DNA from: Crocodylus rhombifer
Taxonomy: Eukaryota; Chordata; Crocodylia; Crocodylidae
Direction of reading: 5' to 3'
Length of the DNA stretch: 64,000 nucleotides
Assembly (NCBI GenBank): GCA_038503035.1
Contig: JAVSML010024320.1
Coordinates: 642,375 to 706,374 of the forward strand
Part shown: in pieces, positions 32,746-44,917 of the stretch
How positions within the stretch are numbered: position 1 is the stretch's first letter
Layout of the letters: the number at the start of each line of letters is the position of its first letter
Notes under the pieces: model-generated
Told to the model about the DNA's origin: nothing
Databases searched by the model: none
Seen by the model: only the letters and a program-made list of their open reading frames with translations
Made by a program: the position numbers and the translations under genes

Positions 32746-34269
32746 TGTCCCTGCTTTGGAGATTCTGAAATACCACAAATGCAAAAAAAGGCATTGAAGG
32801 GGGCCAGGACTTAAAAAGAGGGAGTTTTGTAAGCGGGGTAGATGTGGAAAGGGGATAGACAGCCCTGGAATATCTGGGAATGCTTACTATCAGAAGGAAA
32901 TTGTTTTGGTGATGTGGTGTTTGAGAGCCCAGGGTTGCAATACCAACAGATCATATAGGTCTGTGTTGAGATGATCTGGCTAAATTCTTCTGATCCATCA
33001 CAAGTGATGTAAATGCAAAATAAGAGGGGGCAAAAGCTCCTGAAAAAAAATACTCCAACTATCTGAGGGGGGAAAAAAAGACAATGGATTTTTGAAAGGG
33101 ACGCAATAAGCTGCTATGGAAGCCCAAGTCAAATGATCATGCAGACCATGCCCTGTAGGAAATAGGTGCCACCCTATTCCCTACTTCACCGATAGCTGAG
33201 CTAAGCAAGCTTACCTGGTTCCTAAAGTCCTGTAAGCAAAGAGCTGTTCAGCCTGCTAAAATATCCTCACTCCCTATCATGCAGTTTCAATTACAGTTCT
33301 AAGAGCATTAGCTGTCAGTGTCATCAAACAACAATAAAGCCTAAGCTCGAGGGTTGTTTTCCAATAGCTACTTTGAGCTGTGATGGGGAAGGTTCAGACT
33401 CTAGGTTTTGGTATATTTTATTTCTTGACTCTTGCTCCTTTCTTCCCCACCTGCTGGTACATGTTTTCAAAGTCCTTGTGCCCTCTTCTGGGCTTAAGAG
33501 GGAGGAGATGGAAGTGACAGAGGCAGCAACAGCAGCTAGAAGAGAGTAAAAAAAATGAAATTCTGCAGGATCCTATTACAATGATCACTGAAAGTGCATA
33601 TTTCTTTGCTCCTAGCCTTTATGTGGCACAACAGAGAACAGCCAGATTCCTTGAATGCAGCAATTAGACCAATAATACTGCAAAGACTGGATGGATAATT
33701 GCAGTTTTATAAAGACTATTTCCTTGCACATCCCTTGTATAAGCCCCTGCATTCAAGGTTAATGTTTATAAGAGTCTGAGATTCTCTTTAAAATTCTTAG
33801 AGTCAATATATCATATGTCTACAAACGCTTCATTTGTAAAACGCAGTTCTGTCTTTGAACTAGTAGCAATATGTGGGGATAGAATTGTCCAAGGAAAGGT
33901 TCTTCATATGGCAATATAATAGTGGACCCTGCCTCTTACTTCAAATGAGTTTCACACCCTGGTTTGACACCAGTGGTAGCTCTCCCAATGGGGCTAGAGG
34001 GTACTCTGGTTAAAAAGGATCCCTAGCTCTTTGCATATACTGTGCTCACCCATTCAAACAATACAGTATAATGATGTAGTTCAACTGTAAATGACTGTTG
34101 CTTAATGTTTATTTCTCAGCTATGGAACACACAGTGGACAGATGTAACACCCTTGCACAAGCATACAGAGCCCTCTGAAACATCCAAAAGTGGCCCAAAC
34201 ACTCCAAAATAGTGCCTTTATAAATGTCTGCCAGCTGTCCACTTACTAGTCCTAGTGGTCCTAAGGCAA
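32746..34269. other. Unassigned stretch of about 1.5 kb
   Basis: No repeat or exon recognised on either strand. Confidence 0.45.
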
Positions 34270-35882
34270 TGCTGGGGCCCCACTGGGACCCCTACAACAC
34301 AGTGAAGATCTAGTCAGGGAACTTCTGGAGGGACTGGATGTATTTAAATCAGCTGGTCCAGATGATCTCCACCCCAGAGTGCTGAGGGAATTAGCTGAGG
34401 TCATTGCGGGACCCCTGGTACAGCTGTACAAGTACTCATGGTGCTCTGGTGTGGTGCCAGAGGACTGGAAGAGGGCCAACGTGTTTCCTATCTTCAAAAA
34501 AGGAAGGAAGGAGGACCCAGGAAACTATAGGCCAGTTAGTCTTACCTCGATTCTGAGTAAGCTTCTAGAGAGAATTATCCTGGCACATGTGCACGAGGGG
34601 CCAGTGTGGGAGGTTATGTTTAGGGGCAACCAACATGGGTTCATTAGAGGCAGGTCCTGTCAGACCAACCTGGTGGCCTTCTATGACCAGGTCACCAAAT
34701 CTGTAGATGCAGGGGTAGCAGTGGACGTAGTCTTTCTGAACTTTCGGAAGGCCTTTGACACTGTCTCTCACCCCATTCTCATTAAAAAACTGGGGGACTG
34801 TGGTGTTGACACTACACAGCCAAATGGGTTGCTAACTGGGTGGAGGGCCACACCCAGAGTGTGGTGGTGGACGGGTCATTTTCAACATGGAGGGATGTAG
34901 GCAGTGGGGTTCCCCAGGGCTCGGTCTTCGGGCCCACACTGTTCAACATCGTCATCAGTGACTTGGATGAGGGGGTAAAAAGCACCCTGTTCAAATTTGC
35001 TGATGACACTAAGATGTGATGGGATGTGGGCACGCTAGAAGGGAGGAATAGGCTACAATTGGACCTAGACAGGTTACAGGAGTGGGTAGATGAGAATAGG
35101 ATGGGATCCAACACTGACAAGTGCAGGTGCTGCACCTGGGCAGCAAGAACCGGCACCATACCTACAAACTGGGGAACTCCCTTCTCATCAGTACAGAGGC
35201 AGAAAAGGATCTTGGAGTCATCATTGATGCCAAGATGAATATGGGCCGGCAGTGTGGGGACGCAGTCAGGAAGGCCAACCGAACCTTGTCATGCATCCAC
35301 AGATGCATCTAAGCAGGTCCAAGGAGGTGATCCTCCCCCTCCATGCGGCATTGGTCAGGCCGCAGCTGGAGTACTGCATCCAGTTCTGGGTGCCGCACTT
35401 CAAGAGGGATGTGGCCAATATGGAAAGGGTCCAGAGGAGGGCCACTCGCACAATCAGGGGGCAGCAGGGCAGGCCCTACGAGGACAGGCTACGGAACCTG
35501 AACCTGTTCAGCCTCCAGAAGAGAAGGCTGAGGGGGGATCTAGTGGCCTGTTACAAACTAGTCAGAGGGGACCAGCAGGCACTGGGGGAGTCCCAGTTTC
35601 CCCAAGCGCCACCAGGAGTGACTAGAAATAACGGTCACAAGCTGGCAGAGGGTAGATTCAGATTAGACATCAGGAGGCGCTACTTCACTGTCAGGGCGGC
35701 TAGGATCTGGAACCAAGTTCCAAGCGAAGTGGTGCTGGCTCCTACTTTGGGGGTCTTTAAGACAAAGCTAGATAATCACCTTGCTGAGGTTGTTTGACTC
35801 CAGTACTCTTTCCTGCCATGGCAGGGGGTCGGACTTGATGATCTGCTCAGGTCCCTTCCAACCCTACAAACTGTGAAACTAT
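34270..35882 (+). mobile_element. CR1 LINE, rather young, ORF2 3' two-thirds plus intact 3' end
   Basis: Frame 34379-34900 encodes the RT start (LAEVIAGPLVQLYKYS, EDWKRANVFPIFKKGRKEDP, NQHGFIRGRSCQTNL). The palm follows across frameshifts ([24 protein letters not shown] then a stop). Frame 35252-35797 gives an unbroken 181-codon C-terminus ([20 protein letters not shown] through FKTKLDNHLAEVV). FADD is intact, but motif A reads LNF instead of LDF, so the enzyme is dead. The 3' end CCCTTCCAACCCTACAAACT plus GAAACTATGA is canonical. The 5' endonuclease and ORF1 are absent, as usual for truncated copies. Confidence 0.92.
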
Positions 35883-36253
35883 GAACACTGGCTGGGACAC
35901 CTCCCCCACCAGACCTGAAGCCGGGCTAACCCCTGACATGCACTATCCCACTACTCAATTTCTTGGGCTTCTGTCACCAGTGGAGTCAGGTCCTGTAGCT
36001 CCAGTCCCCTCTACCTCCTGTTTGGCTGAGAGGGAGAGAGGAGAGGTAGAAAGGAGTGGAGCTGGCATGTCAGCTTACCGCTCCAGCTCTCTGCTCTCCC
36101 CTGCTTTCTACCTCTGTAATGATTTGGGAGAGCTGTACCACACAGTAATTCTATGGGAAGGCATAAATTCTTTCTGTATGTGACTTTACCAAGCTGCCAA
36201 ATCCATTTTAGCTATGCAACCTTTGGCTTCCTCGGTTTTGTTACCTCCGTGTC
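35883..36253. other. Unassigned stretch
   Basis: A 100-codon frame at 35881-36183 begins within the CR1 tail and has no known domain. Nothing else recognised. Confidence 0.4.
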
Positions 36254-37945
36254 TAATACAAAAGTTGAATGGGTTTTCCTCCTCCTTATTGCATTTTTTG
36301 TGATTCAGTACTAAGAAGTCACCAAGAGCAAGTCATGCCTGACAATAGGGGTGTGCAAAGCAGGCCCTATTCAATTCAGAATCGGCCCGAATCAGAGACA
36401 GTGATTCAGTTCGTTGATTTGGATCACTGTCCCTGATTCAATTCAGCCAAATCCAAATCTGAAGATTTGATAATGATGCAGAGAATCAGCGATTCAGACA
36501 TAGACACAGCTATCAATGTTTCTTCTACATACCTCGAGGTACCAGCATGGCTTGTGAATGCTGCGATGCTGGGGCAGATGGAGCATCCCACAGGAGTGCA
36601 GGGGGCCCTCCACCTGCTCGGCAGCGAACATGGAAATCGACTGGAACTACTTCTGGTCCACCTCCAGGTCCACCAGGAAGCACATCGGGGGGGGGCCTGC
36701 ACCCCACCCTGGCTTGGCAATCAGCCACCCCAGCATCACAGCATTCACAAGCTGCCTGCTACCTAGAGGTATGTAGAAAAAACATTTAAAGCTGGGTCTA
36801 TATCCAAATCGCCAAATCTTTCAGAATCTCTCTGAATGAATTCAGAGGATTCCAGTTCAATTTGGAGAGATTAAAGGGTCCTCTGATTCAGTTCAGATTT
36901 GGAGATTCGGCCATCGAATCAAGCCAAATCTTCGCTAAATCAAACCAAGGAACGAAGGTGCACACAGCCCTACTGACCAATCTGATTTCCTTCTAGGACA
37001 AGGGGATAGGTTCTGTGGAAGTACGGAGAGCAATGGATGTGATATACCTTGACTTTAGCAAGGTTTTTGAGCCTGTCTCCCAGAGCATTCTCATAACAAG
37101 CTGAGTAAATACAGACCAGCTAAAAGTATTGTAGGGTGAATACATAACTGTTTGGATCATCATGCTCAATGTGTAGTCATCAATGGCTCAATGTCTAGTT
37201 GGGAGGAGGTATCAAGTGGGGTTTCCCAGGGGTCTCTTTTGGGTTTGGTATTGTTTAACATCTTTATTAATGATTTGGATGATGGGATTGAGTACACATT
37301 TAATAAATTTGTAGATGACATCAAGTTGGATGGAGTTGAAGATACTCCAGAGATTGACCTAGGATTCAGAATGACCTGAATAAACTGGAGAAAAAATCCA
37401 CAGGCAATCAGATGAGGTTGAACAAGAACATGTACAAAGTCCTGCACTTGGGACAGAATAATTGCATGAATAAATACAGATTGGAGAATGACTAGCTCAA
37501 CTGCAGTACTGCAGAGAAAGACCGGGGGGTTACAGTAGACCATAAGCTGAATACGAACCAACAGTGTGCTTTTGTTGCCAAAAAGGCCAACAGAATACCA
37601 GTTTGTATTAGCAGAAGTGTCATTTGCAAATCAAGGAAAGTGATTTTTCTGATCTGTTAAGCATTGGTACAGCCTCACTTGGAGTACAGTGTTCCGTTTT
37701 GGACCCTGCACCTCAAGAAGGATACATACTGTTTAGAAATGGTTCAGCAGAGCCCTGGGAGGAAAAGACTTAGGAGAAAAGGCTGGAAGAATTAGGGTTA
37801 TTTAGTCTGGAGAAGAGAAGACAGGGCAGATTTGATAACAGTCTTCAAATACCTGAAAGAATACAGTAAAACTAAAGAAGGCTGTTACCCATCGCTGGAA
37901 ACTAAGAATGGATTGCACTTGGAGGAGTTAGGACAGGACTCAAAG
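36254..37945 (+). mobile_element. CR1 LINE split by a foldback transposon
   Basis: The left part 36254-36345 ends CAAGAGCAAGTCATGCCTGA. The CR1 reading resumes at 36973 with CTGACCAATCTGATTTCC, so removing 36346-36972 plus one target copy restores continuous CR1 sequence. The right part encodes motif A (AMDVIYLDFSKVF), the palm ([14 protein letters not shown]) and FVDD in place of FADD, then thumb sequence (NKNMYKVLHLGQNN) and the C-terminal LFSLEKRRQGRFDNS-like region across frame breaks. There is no canonical 3' end. The first 70 bases are a non-standard 5' extension shared with the copy at 17708-19005. Confidence 0.85.
36346..36972. mobile_element. Foldback hAT-like element nested in CR1
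   Basis: The ends are TAGGGGTGTGCAAAG and, in reverse, TAGGGCTGTGTGCACC. Target copies are CTGACAA (36339-36345, one base lost) and CTGACCAA (36973-36980), an 8-bp hAT-size duplication. Inverted similarity extends inward far beyond short TIRs: TCTTCTACATACCTCGAGGT through GCTTGTGAATGCTGCGATGC (36521-36574) pairs with 36728-36780. The arms are about 230 and 245 bases with a spacer of about 153 bases. The outer arms are full of GATTCGG/CCGAATC-type words. No transposase is encoded. Proline-rich frames in the spacer are by-products of composition. Confidence 0.85.
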
Positions 37946-39454
37946 GACAGGTAGCTGGACTGTCAATTCCAGCTTTCAGGAGATAATGCTGGGCAGGAAG
38001 GTCTATACCCCCAACAGTGAATCTGGAGCCCATGAGATTGAATGGCAATCCCTAGGCAACCTGTTTAGGTTTAAGAGGCTTAAAACACCTGGAGATCCAG
38101 TGGCTTGGTCCCATGAATAATCTGGTGAGTAACAAACAGTAGCAGTCGGCCTGATGTCACAGTGCAACACTTAAACAGAGGTTAATAAATGATGTAAAAG
38201 TATTCTCCTGCTCACAGTCCTACTCCTCTGGATAAATTTGATCAATGCAAGTGTTCTAATAATGCAAGTATTCCTGCTTGCAGTTCATTGGCTGTGTGAA
38301 CTGCCATTCTTTAGATGGGTGGGAGAGTTATATGGATGGATTCTGTGAGCCAGATTCTCATCTCAGTAGTGGATATCAAGAATATTACCATTGAAATGAA
38401 TAGTGTAATACTAGAGTTAATCTGGCAGGAGAGGAGAATCCAATCGTACATCATCAGTTCTGTAGAGTCACCAGCTTGCCTCTGTCAGTGAATTATACTC
38501 TGACTAAAAACTGTTGTCAAGTTTTGACTTCCCTTATAGATTCTCTAATACTACAGTGCCAAATGCATTCTACCACTGGTGTTTACTGACTTGTCATTTC
38601 ACTGATTGGCCTGGTCTTCATCTGTATCTTATGGAGGAGAAACATCTTATCTTGAGGAACAACAAACTAAGGAAAGCTAGAAATTTATTTTTAATTCAAA
38701 ATGTGATAAAAAATTGCTACACAAATATTGTGTGTGGTCTTCTGTTTTCTGTAGGGTAAGGGCTTTGGAGATCTAAGGGTTTTGTTATATATTAATTTTA
38801 GGCGGCTTCTGGACCTCTTAACCCTTGGATTTTCCACGCATTAACACCTGAAACTGGTTTTAAGCACAATGTAGATGTCTTAAAGTTATGCCACTCCTTG
38901 ACAGTTTCTCTCTGATCTGTGTACCCAGCTTATGTTCCATTAATGTGTGGCCATTCCCCACAGATGAGCCAATCAAGTTGCAGTCCTCCTGCATGCCAGG
39001 ATTCAGTGTCCCCTCTGCCACCCTCCTGTTCTGTGTGGATAAGCTTTCCACCCCTGAACTCTTCCCAAGGGGCAGTTCTGACACCAACCCAAATCCTACT
39101 CCAACCCCTGGGGGTGTGACCTTCCCACACCCAGGGGTCTAACCCCATGCAAACAATCTGCAGAGCACATGCCCACTATCCAGGTCACAGGACATGGATG
39201 GGTCCAGGAGTGGTGTCTAGGGAGGATGGTGGGGAACAAGATAGGGGGCCAGATTGGGTCCCCTGACCTGGGGCTTCCTTCCCAGGGCAGAGGCAGTAGC
39301 ACCTCCAAAACCACCCTTCCACACCACCCCCATCTCCCAGCCACCCAGGGAAGCATGACCAGCACCCCCCACAGCTCAATCCCATTTGACCTTCTTTAAT
39401 TTACCACCTCTTGATTTCTTTTTAATTTTCTTTTTTTACTTACTTTTATTTTGA
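37946..39454. other. Unassigned stretch
   Basis: A GC-rich part at 38930-39390 carries overlapping frames on both strands with no known domain. The rest is AT-rich. No exon is supported. Confidence 0.4.
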
Positions 39455-39886
39455 GGAAGTTGGGTGAGGCTGAGGGACAGGAAAGACTTGGGGAACTAGG
39501 CTTATTTAGTCCTGACAAGAGAAGACTGAGGGGGGATTTAATAGTAACCTTCAACTACCTGAAGGGTGCTTCCAAAGAGGATGAAGCTAGACTGTTCTCA
39601 GTGGTGGCAGATAACAGAACATGAAGCAATGGTCTCACATTGCAGCAAGGGAAGTTTAGGTTGGATATTAAGAAAAACTCTCACCAGGAGGGCAGTAAAG
39701 CACTGGAACAGGTTACCCAGAGAGGTTGTGGAATCTCCATCTTTGGAGGTTTTTAAGACCTGACTAGACAAAGCCTTGACTGGGTTGATATAGTTGGGAT
39801 TGATCCTACTTCGAGCTAGGGGTTGGACTAGATGACCCCAAGGTCCCTTCCAACCCTAATTTTCCATGAATCTATGATTCTGTTAT
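39455..39886 (+). mobile_element. CR1 LINE 3' end
   Basis: It begins in the ORF2 C-terminus (GACTTGGGGAACTAGGCTTA, then AGAAGACTGAGGGGGGATTT) and includes TRRAVKHWNRLPREVVESPS and LEVFKT before the stop. The 3' region GGTTGGACTAGATGACCCCA and CCATGAATCTATGATTCTG is a complete CR1 terminus with tandem ATTCTATG-type octamers. Confidence 0.85.
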
Positions 39887-40362
39887 TTAATCCTTTATTT
39901 CAGTACTGTTCCCTCACCCACATTTCCTTTCCATCTCCCATTTCATTACCCACTCCCATCCCCTTAAGTCTCTGCCTCCCAGCTCTATGTTCCTGCCCCC
40001 GTCCCCAACCCATCTCTCACACCCTCCATCTAGGGCAGGGATAGAAGCCTGTCCTGACTCACCAGGCCTACAGTGCCAACTCACAGTTGTAGCTCCTAGT
40101 CAGGCCCCTGACCTCCAGCCATCTAGTGCCAAATCACAACTGTGCAGGTGGGGGGACAGTCAGAGCAGATTTTTAGCCTTAAGGTGTGACTGCTCCATAC
40201 TGGAGCTAGCATTAATACAGATCAACATTTGAGCAGCATAAAGTGCAATGTACAACAAGGCCCTAATTGTATAGGTGTACAAGGGACTAAAGTGCTCCAG
40301 AATGAATAGAAAGAGAGAACCTGTTTATAGCCCAAAATTAATTATTACACCCTTCTACTCAG
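39887..40362. other. Unassigned stretch
   Basis: The first part is rich in C and T on this strand. Nothing recognised. Confidence 0.4.
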
Positions 40363-40638
40363 TGGGTGCATCTACACATCATGCTACATCACCATAGTGA
40401 TATAGTACAACATAGCAACCATGTGTATCTACACATCACTGGCAGCTACTTTGTCCTAGCGGCACACTCCCCTGTTTTAGCGCACTGCTATGGTAAAGTA
40501 GCAGCTAAAAATAAACATGCGCTGCATGTACAGTGCAGTATGGGCGGTTACTGAGCCATGCTTTTGTACTTCCAGAAGAAAGTAATAAAGCAAAGTGCAA
40601 TAACAACATCACCATAGGGTGATGTGTAGATGCGCCCA
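40363..40638. mobile_element. MITE with near-perfect 18-bp TIRs
   Basis: The left end TGGGTGCATCTACACATC and the right end, in reverse TGGGCGCATCTACACATC, differ at one position. Just inside, CACCATAGTGAT and CACCATAGGGTGATG repeat the inverted pattern. The interior (about 240 bases) is non-coding. A clear target duplication was not found (AGT and AGC flank the GGG cores). Its terminus matches the presumed left end of the Harbinger-like relic at 21818. Confidence 0.75.
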
Positions 40639-43600
40639 GCATAGTGTTCTGCTCCTTCTAGTGGTGCCTGGGATGCTACACATAGAGAGTTGATGTACCT
40701 GTTCCAGCCTTTGTTACCAGTAGTCTTTTAGGTCAGGCAATAGAGGCCAGTGTTTTAGAACCAGAAGTTCCAGGTTTAATTCCTTCTGCTGTTTGTCACA
40801 AATTTCCAGATTCACAATATTAAAAATGGTGGCTGTAGCAGCGTCCATCTTCTCCTTGCTCCAGGTGTAACACTGTCTGGACTCTCCACTCCATTCTAAC
40901 CTTCCTTTCTCCACAAGTCTCCACACTTATTTTGCCTGCCACTTCTAGAAAGTCTAATTGACAGAGTATAAGGTCTTACTGGGTCTCTTGGTATGCTATT
41001 TCCTTTGTTTGGCCTTTCTGCTTAGCGTGTCTTTTTCATCTTGTTGCCTATCTCTGTTGGATTTCTACCCACCTGGTAAGTCCTCCAGTCTCTTTCCCAA
41101 TCCTAGTCTAATCCCCTACTCTTCACACTTCTTATTCCTTCTGGATAGACCCAGCACCAGGCTGGACCTCCTTGCAGCCTGCTAGGTCTTACTCTGTTTT
41201 CCTCAGGCTTATCCCTAGTTAATTCCCCTTGGTCCAGCAGGAGCTCTCTCCTTCTCCATGCTCAGTACCCTTCTGTCCTTGATAAGTCTCTTCCTTGAAG
41301 GGCTCCACCCTTTGTCCCCCATAATGGGAAATAAAAGGGTCCCATTAAAGTGGCCATCTATAGAATTTAGTTTGTTGAAACTGTAAAGCTTGGGATAACT
41401 TTCCTTGGGTAGAGATAGTATATACTTCACACTACTAGAGGGAGACAGTGTCACATTGAGTGGGTGGGAGAGTCACAGTCAACATTTTCTTTAAATGAAA
41501 AGCCAGGTTATTGGCTACATTTATGTTGTTTTCCTAATTGGCCTCTAGCGTCACATTTTCAAAATCCAAATAATAGTAAATGGGCATATCCTTGTAGTCC
41601 TTTTTCCCTGCTTATAACTATAATATTTTAAAATTCAGAGAATTGTCCCTAATATTTTACAACATCCTGGAGCACCACATGAGTCACCTCCTATTTAATC
41701 TTTGTCTCCCCATTTGTTTGCCTAGTTCCAGGTCTGAGAATAAACAAATAACATCCTAAATCAAACGAGTGCTATGAGGATAAATTCATTAGTGTTTGCA
41801 GAGTGTTTGGATTAAATGGCGAGATGGCACAGAAAATTCTGTACAGACAAAATAAAATCCAGACCTAATATAGAGAGATGCAGCTCTAGTAGTGTGAAAT
41901 CAGTGGAAATGTCCTCCAGCGCTTCAGGTTGGAATTTGGCTCAACACAGTTAGTTCCTGACATTTAGCTGCAATAGAAGTACATCTTTGCATTTGAATTA
42001 GACAGTCATGATAGTGAAAAGTAAAGAGTATTTATCTGTGCCGTTGATGAAAGATAAGTCAATTGCAATTCTGGTTCCATGATGGGTGGCTAGGACCTGC
42101 TTTGAGTGACACTCCCATTGCAAAAACCATCCAGGGATCATTCCTCGGTGTGAGCCAGCAGTCATTATGGAACTGTGCCCAAGCAGTCATTTAGTAGGCA
42201 GATGATGGGGGCAAAACTGAGTTTATAAAGCCTAAGGAGACCTGGAAGTGCTTTTGGATATCAAAGCAGACAGCTGGAACCTGCTCTGAAAGTCCAGGAT
42301 TAGATATATTGTCCAGACTCTTCTTGCCCTTTAGCTCTAATTTTAGTTCCCATCGCTTCCAATGTGTGCTCTCCAGGCACTGACTGCCAGGCTGACATTT
42401 TCTGTCTGCAACACTGGTGGCTTGCTTGTTGCCATTTGGAAACCCCAACCGGCTTTGTGATTGAGCTAGGCCATGTGGTTGACAGGTTTGTATATGCAGC
42501 TGGCTGGGGTATGTAGGAAGCACTGGTGACAGCTACCAGGACCATGAAGACAAAACAAAAAGGAGTTCTGGCAGGCTAAGAAGCAAGTGAAGAGGCCTCT
42601 GCTTTGGGCTTGGGGCTTGAGGATACAATGGGATGGGGGTAGATCTGGAAATGGTTGGACAGGGAAACAGAGATCCTCCACTTTTCCTCAGGACAAAGTG
42701 GGAAGAGCAGGTGAATGTGTGATATCACAGGGAAGAAAAACAGGAAGGTTAAAATCAGGAAAAAGGTCAGGAAGAGGGGAGAGAGAAATGCAGAAAAAGA
42801 GAATGGATGTTGTGTAAACCAGCATCAGCAAAAATGGTTCCAAGGAGCCAGGCCTTGCCCTTGGGGGGGCAGGGTGTAGGCAGGCAAATCATGTTTTCCT
42901 TCCTGGTTATAAGCATTAATACTGCAAGAGCTACATACTGCACATTTATCTACAAAGTTTGGGCCACATTTTCCATGGGCCTCCATCAGTTCGAGTAGTC
43001 AGCAGCACACTGGGGAAGGGGTGTGTGCACATACGTGTGTGCATACATGTGCACTATTCTAGTGGATTCCTGTTGGATTAGAGATTTTACGTAGATGCTG
43101 TAGGTATTCACTGTTAGTGAAAACAGGACATCCTGCTAATCATCACCAAATACAGAGACGTAACCACCTTAATAACTTCTCCACTAGGTACAAAGAAGCA
43201 TTGCCTTGTGATCATATCACTTGACTAAAGCTAACTCAGCATGAAAGAATTTCTTCCCACCCCTGTTCTGCCTGTGTAAAGTAGAATATAATAGCACTTC
43301 CCTTGTCTATTTAGATTGAAAGATCTGTGTGGCAGAGACTTTCACACTGTCTTTATGCAATGACTAGTACCACGAGTTTGTATTCTGTTAGCCTCCCATG
43401 CATTCAGAATTTGGAAAAATTTTTTGGAACTGAATAAATGTCATAAATTTGTCTGGGCTCTGGATCTGCCTGATATCTCTTTTGACCACATCAGACCCCA
43501 AAAGGATATTTGTAAGTAATTTGACATTCATCTGTGTTACGCAGTGAACCTTAATGAAAACTTTACACTGTCTACCAGACCTTAGTTGTGGATCATGGAG

Positions 43601-43909
43601 GACAAATCTGGACAAAAGGAAATGGCTGGCGAAAGAGGGAGCACCTTCAGTTCACAAAGGGATTTATAGCTAGTTTAGTTCCCCATGGCAGATTTCAATG
43701 TGAAAATGAACTTTTTTTAAGCGTTCTGAAACTGGACCAGCCATACAACTCATATATCCACACAGATTTATGCCTAGACAAGGCATGAATCTCTCTAAAC
43801 CATAGGGCCGCCATATGTTTGTTAATATAACCATAAGATACAAACATGTAAAACAACCAAATAACTTCTGTCTGGTATCCCACTCTTTTTCAGAGGTTTA
43901 AGCCAGGAC
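40639..43909. other. Mostly unassigned stretch of about 3.3 kb
   Basis: Part of 40940-41230 is pyrimidine-rich. 43305-43380 (GATTGAAAGATCTGTGTGGC, AGAGACTTTCACACTGTC) resembles the tail of the CORE-SINE at 26880. GTGTGTGCACATACGTGTGT lies near 43021. The longest frames, at 42191-42523 (minus) and 43588-43788, have no known domains. Confidence 0.4.
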
Positions 43910-44315
43910 TTCATTTATTTATTAATTTGTGCAATTTATATGATGCTCTTCCCAACAAAGGCTCAGGGCGGCTTACAGTAAGAGAACAGAATCATTATAA
44001 AACAGGAGACTAACAAAAGAAAAATGAGTGACAAGAAAACAAAACAAATTAAAAGGGGAATTAGAATATCAACATAAAAAGTGACCCACTTAGCAATGCC
44101 TTGGCCTAGTTTTGTTGCTGAACACCTGCCCAGACTGGAAGGTCTTACAGCACTTCCACAAGATGTCCAGGCTTGGGCTCTGGAGGGCCTCAAGACAGAT
44201 GGAGGTCCAGAGCTGGTATGCATCTGGCAAGAATGACCTCCCACATATTTTTGCCAAGTGGACTTGGCATACTGTAGGAGGCTGCCATACTGTGTAGAAG
44301 GTTGATTTTTGGGGA
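43910..44315. repeat. Reptile-type interspersed repeat, family unresolved
   Basis: GGCTCAGGGCGGCTTACAGT (about 43961) followed by AATCATTATAAAACAGGAGA, and later CTGAACACCTGCCCAGACTG and GAATGACCTCCCACATATTT, resemble in order a long repeat I associate with lizard genomes. The assignment rests on memory of these words. The frames here are non-coding. Confidence 0.35.
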
Positions 44316-44346
44316 CTCCCAACCATGATGCCAGAGCCCCCAACCA

Positions 44347-44560
44347 TGGAGTTCAGGCTGGGAGATAAGGGTCTCCCAGCCTGAGCCCTATGACCCTGGA
44401 GCTCAGGCTGGTAGAGATTAACATCTCCCAGCAGTGGCCCCGAGGCTGCGGAGCTGATGCTAAGAGATAAGAGTCTCCCAGCCCCCACTCCCTGGTTACA
44501 ATGACAAAGTGGGAGCTGGGAGATAAGGATCTCCCAGCCCCCATTTCCCAATCATGATCT
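44347..44560. repeat. Minisatellite of about four palindromic units
   Basis: Four units of roughly 50-62 bases start near 44347, 44397, 44448 and 44510. Each carries a palindromic core of the type CTGGGAGATAA...TCTCCCAGC (for example GCTGGGAGATAAGGGTCTCC at 44358). Units are diverged by substitutions and indels. Weaker related pieces lie just before (GGGGACTCCCAACCATGATG) and at about 44665-44690. Frames here are by-products. Confidence 0.7.
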
Positions 44561-44724
44561 GAGAGCAGGGCGTTTGGAGCTCCCTGCTGGCAGGGAAGGG
44601 GGACAGAGTCCCTGCCTGGGCTCCTGTGGCAGAGCCTGTCCCAGCAGCAGGCAGTTCCCCGGGGGCAGGGAGCAATCTCCCACCCCTGGTGGATGGCTGA
44701 CAGGGAGCAGATATTGCTTCTGGT

Positions 44725-44917
44725 CAGGTGTCTACACAAACCCTACAGCACCAGAACTAATGCTGAGTAAAATTGCTGCTTGCATTTGCAGGTAGCAAAT
44801 TTACTTGATATTGGGGACATTTACTGAGAAGTAAGCATGTGCATGTGTAGATGCACATGCTTACTGCAGAATAAACTATGCTAATGTTAAGTTAAGCATC
44901 TCATGTAGATGTGCCCA
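44725..44917. mobile_element. Probable MITE with CATCTACA-type ends and internal hairpin
   Basis: The left end CAGGTGTCTACACAAACC and the right end, in reverse CTGGGCACATCTACATGAGA, are imperfect inverted partners. The right end resembles the termini at 40363. Inside, AGTAAGCATGTGCAT (44830-44844) and ATGCACATGCTTACT (44851-44865) form a perfect 15-bp inverted repeat with a 6-base loop. Confidence 0.5.

Noticed and set aside
36467..36789. Proline/glycine-rich frames in both strands
   Set aside because: They fall inside the spacer and arms of the foldback element, have no domain, and overlap one another in several frames.
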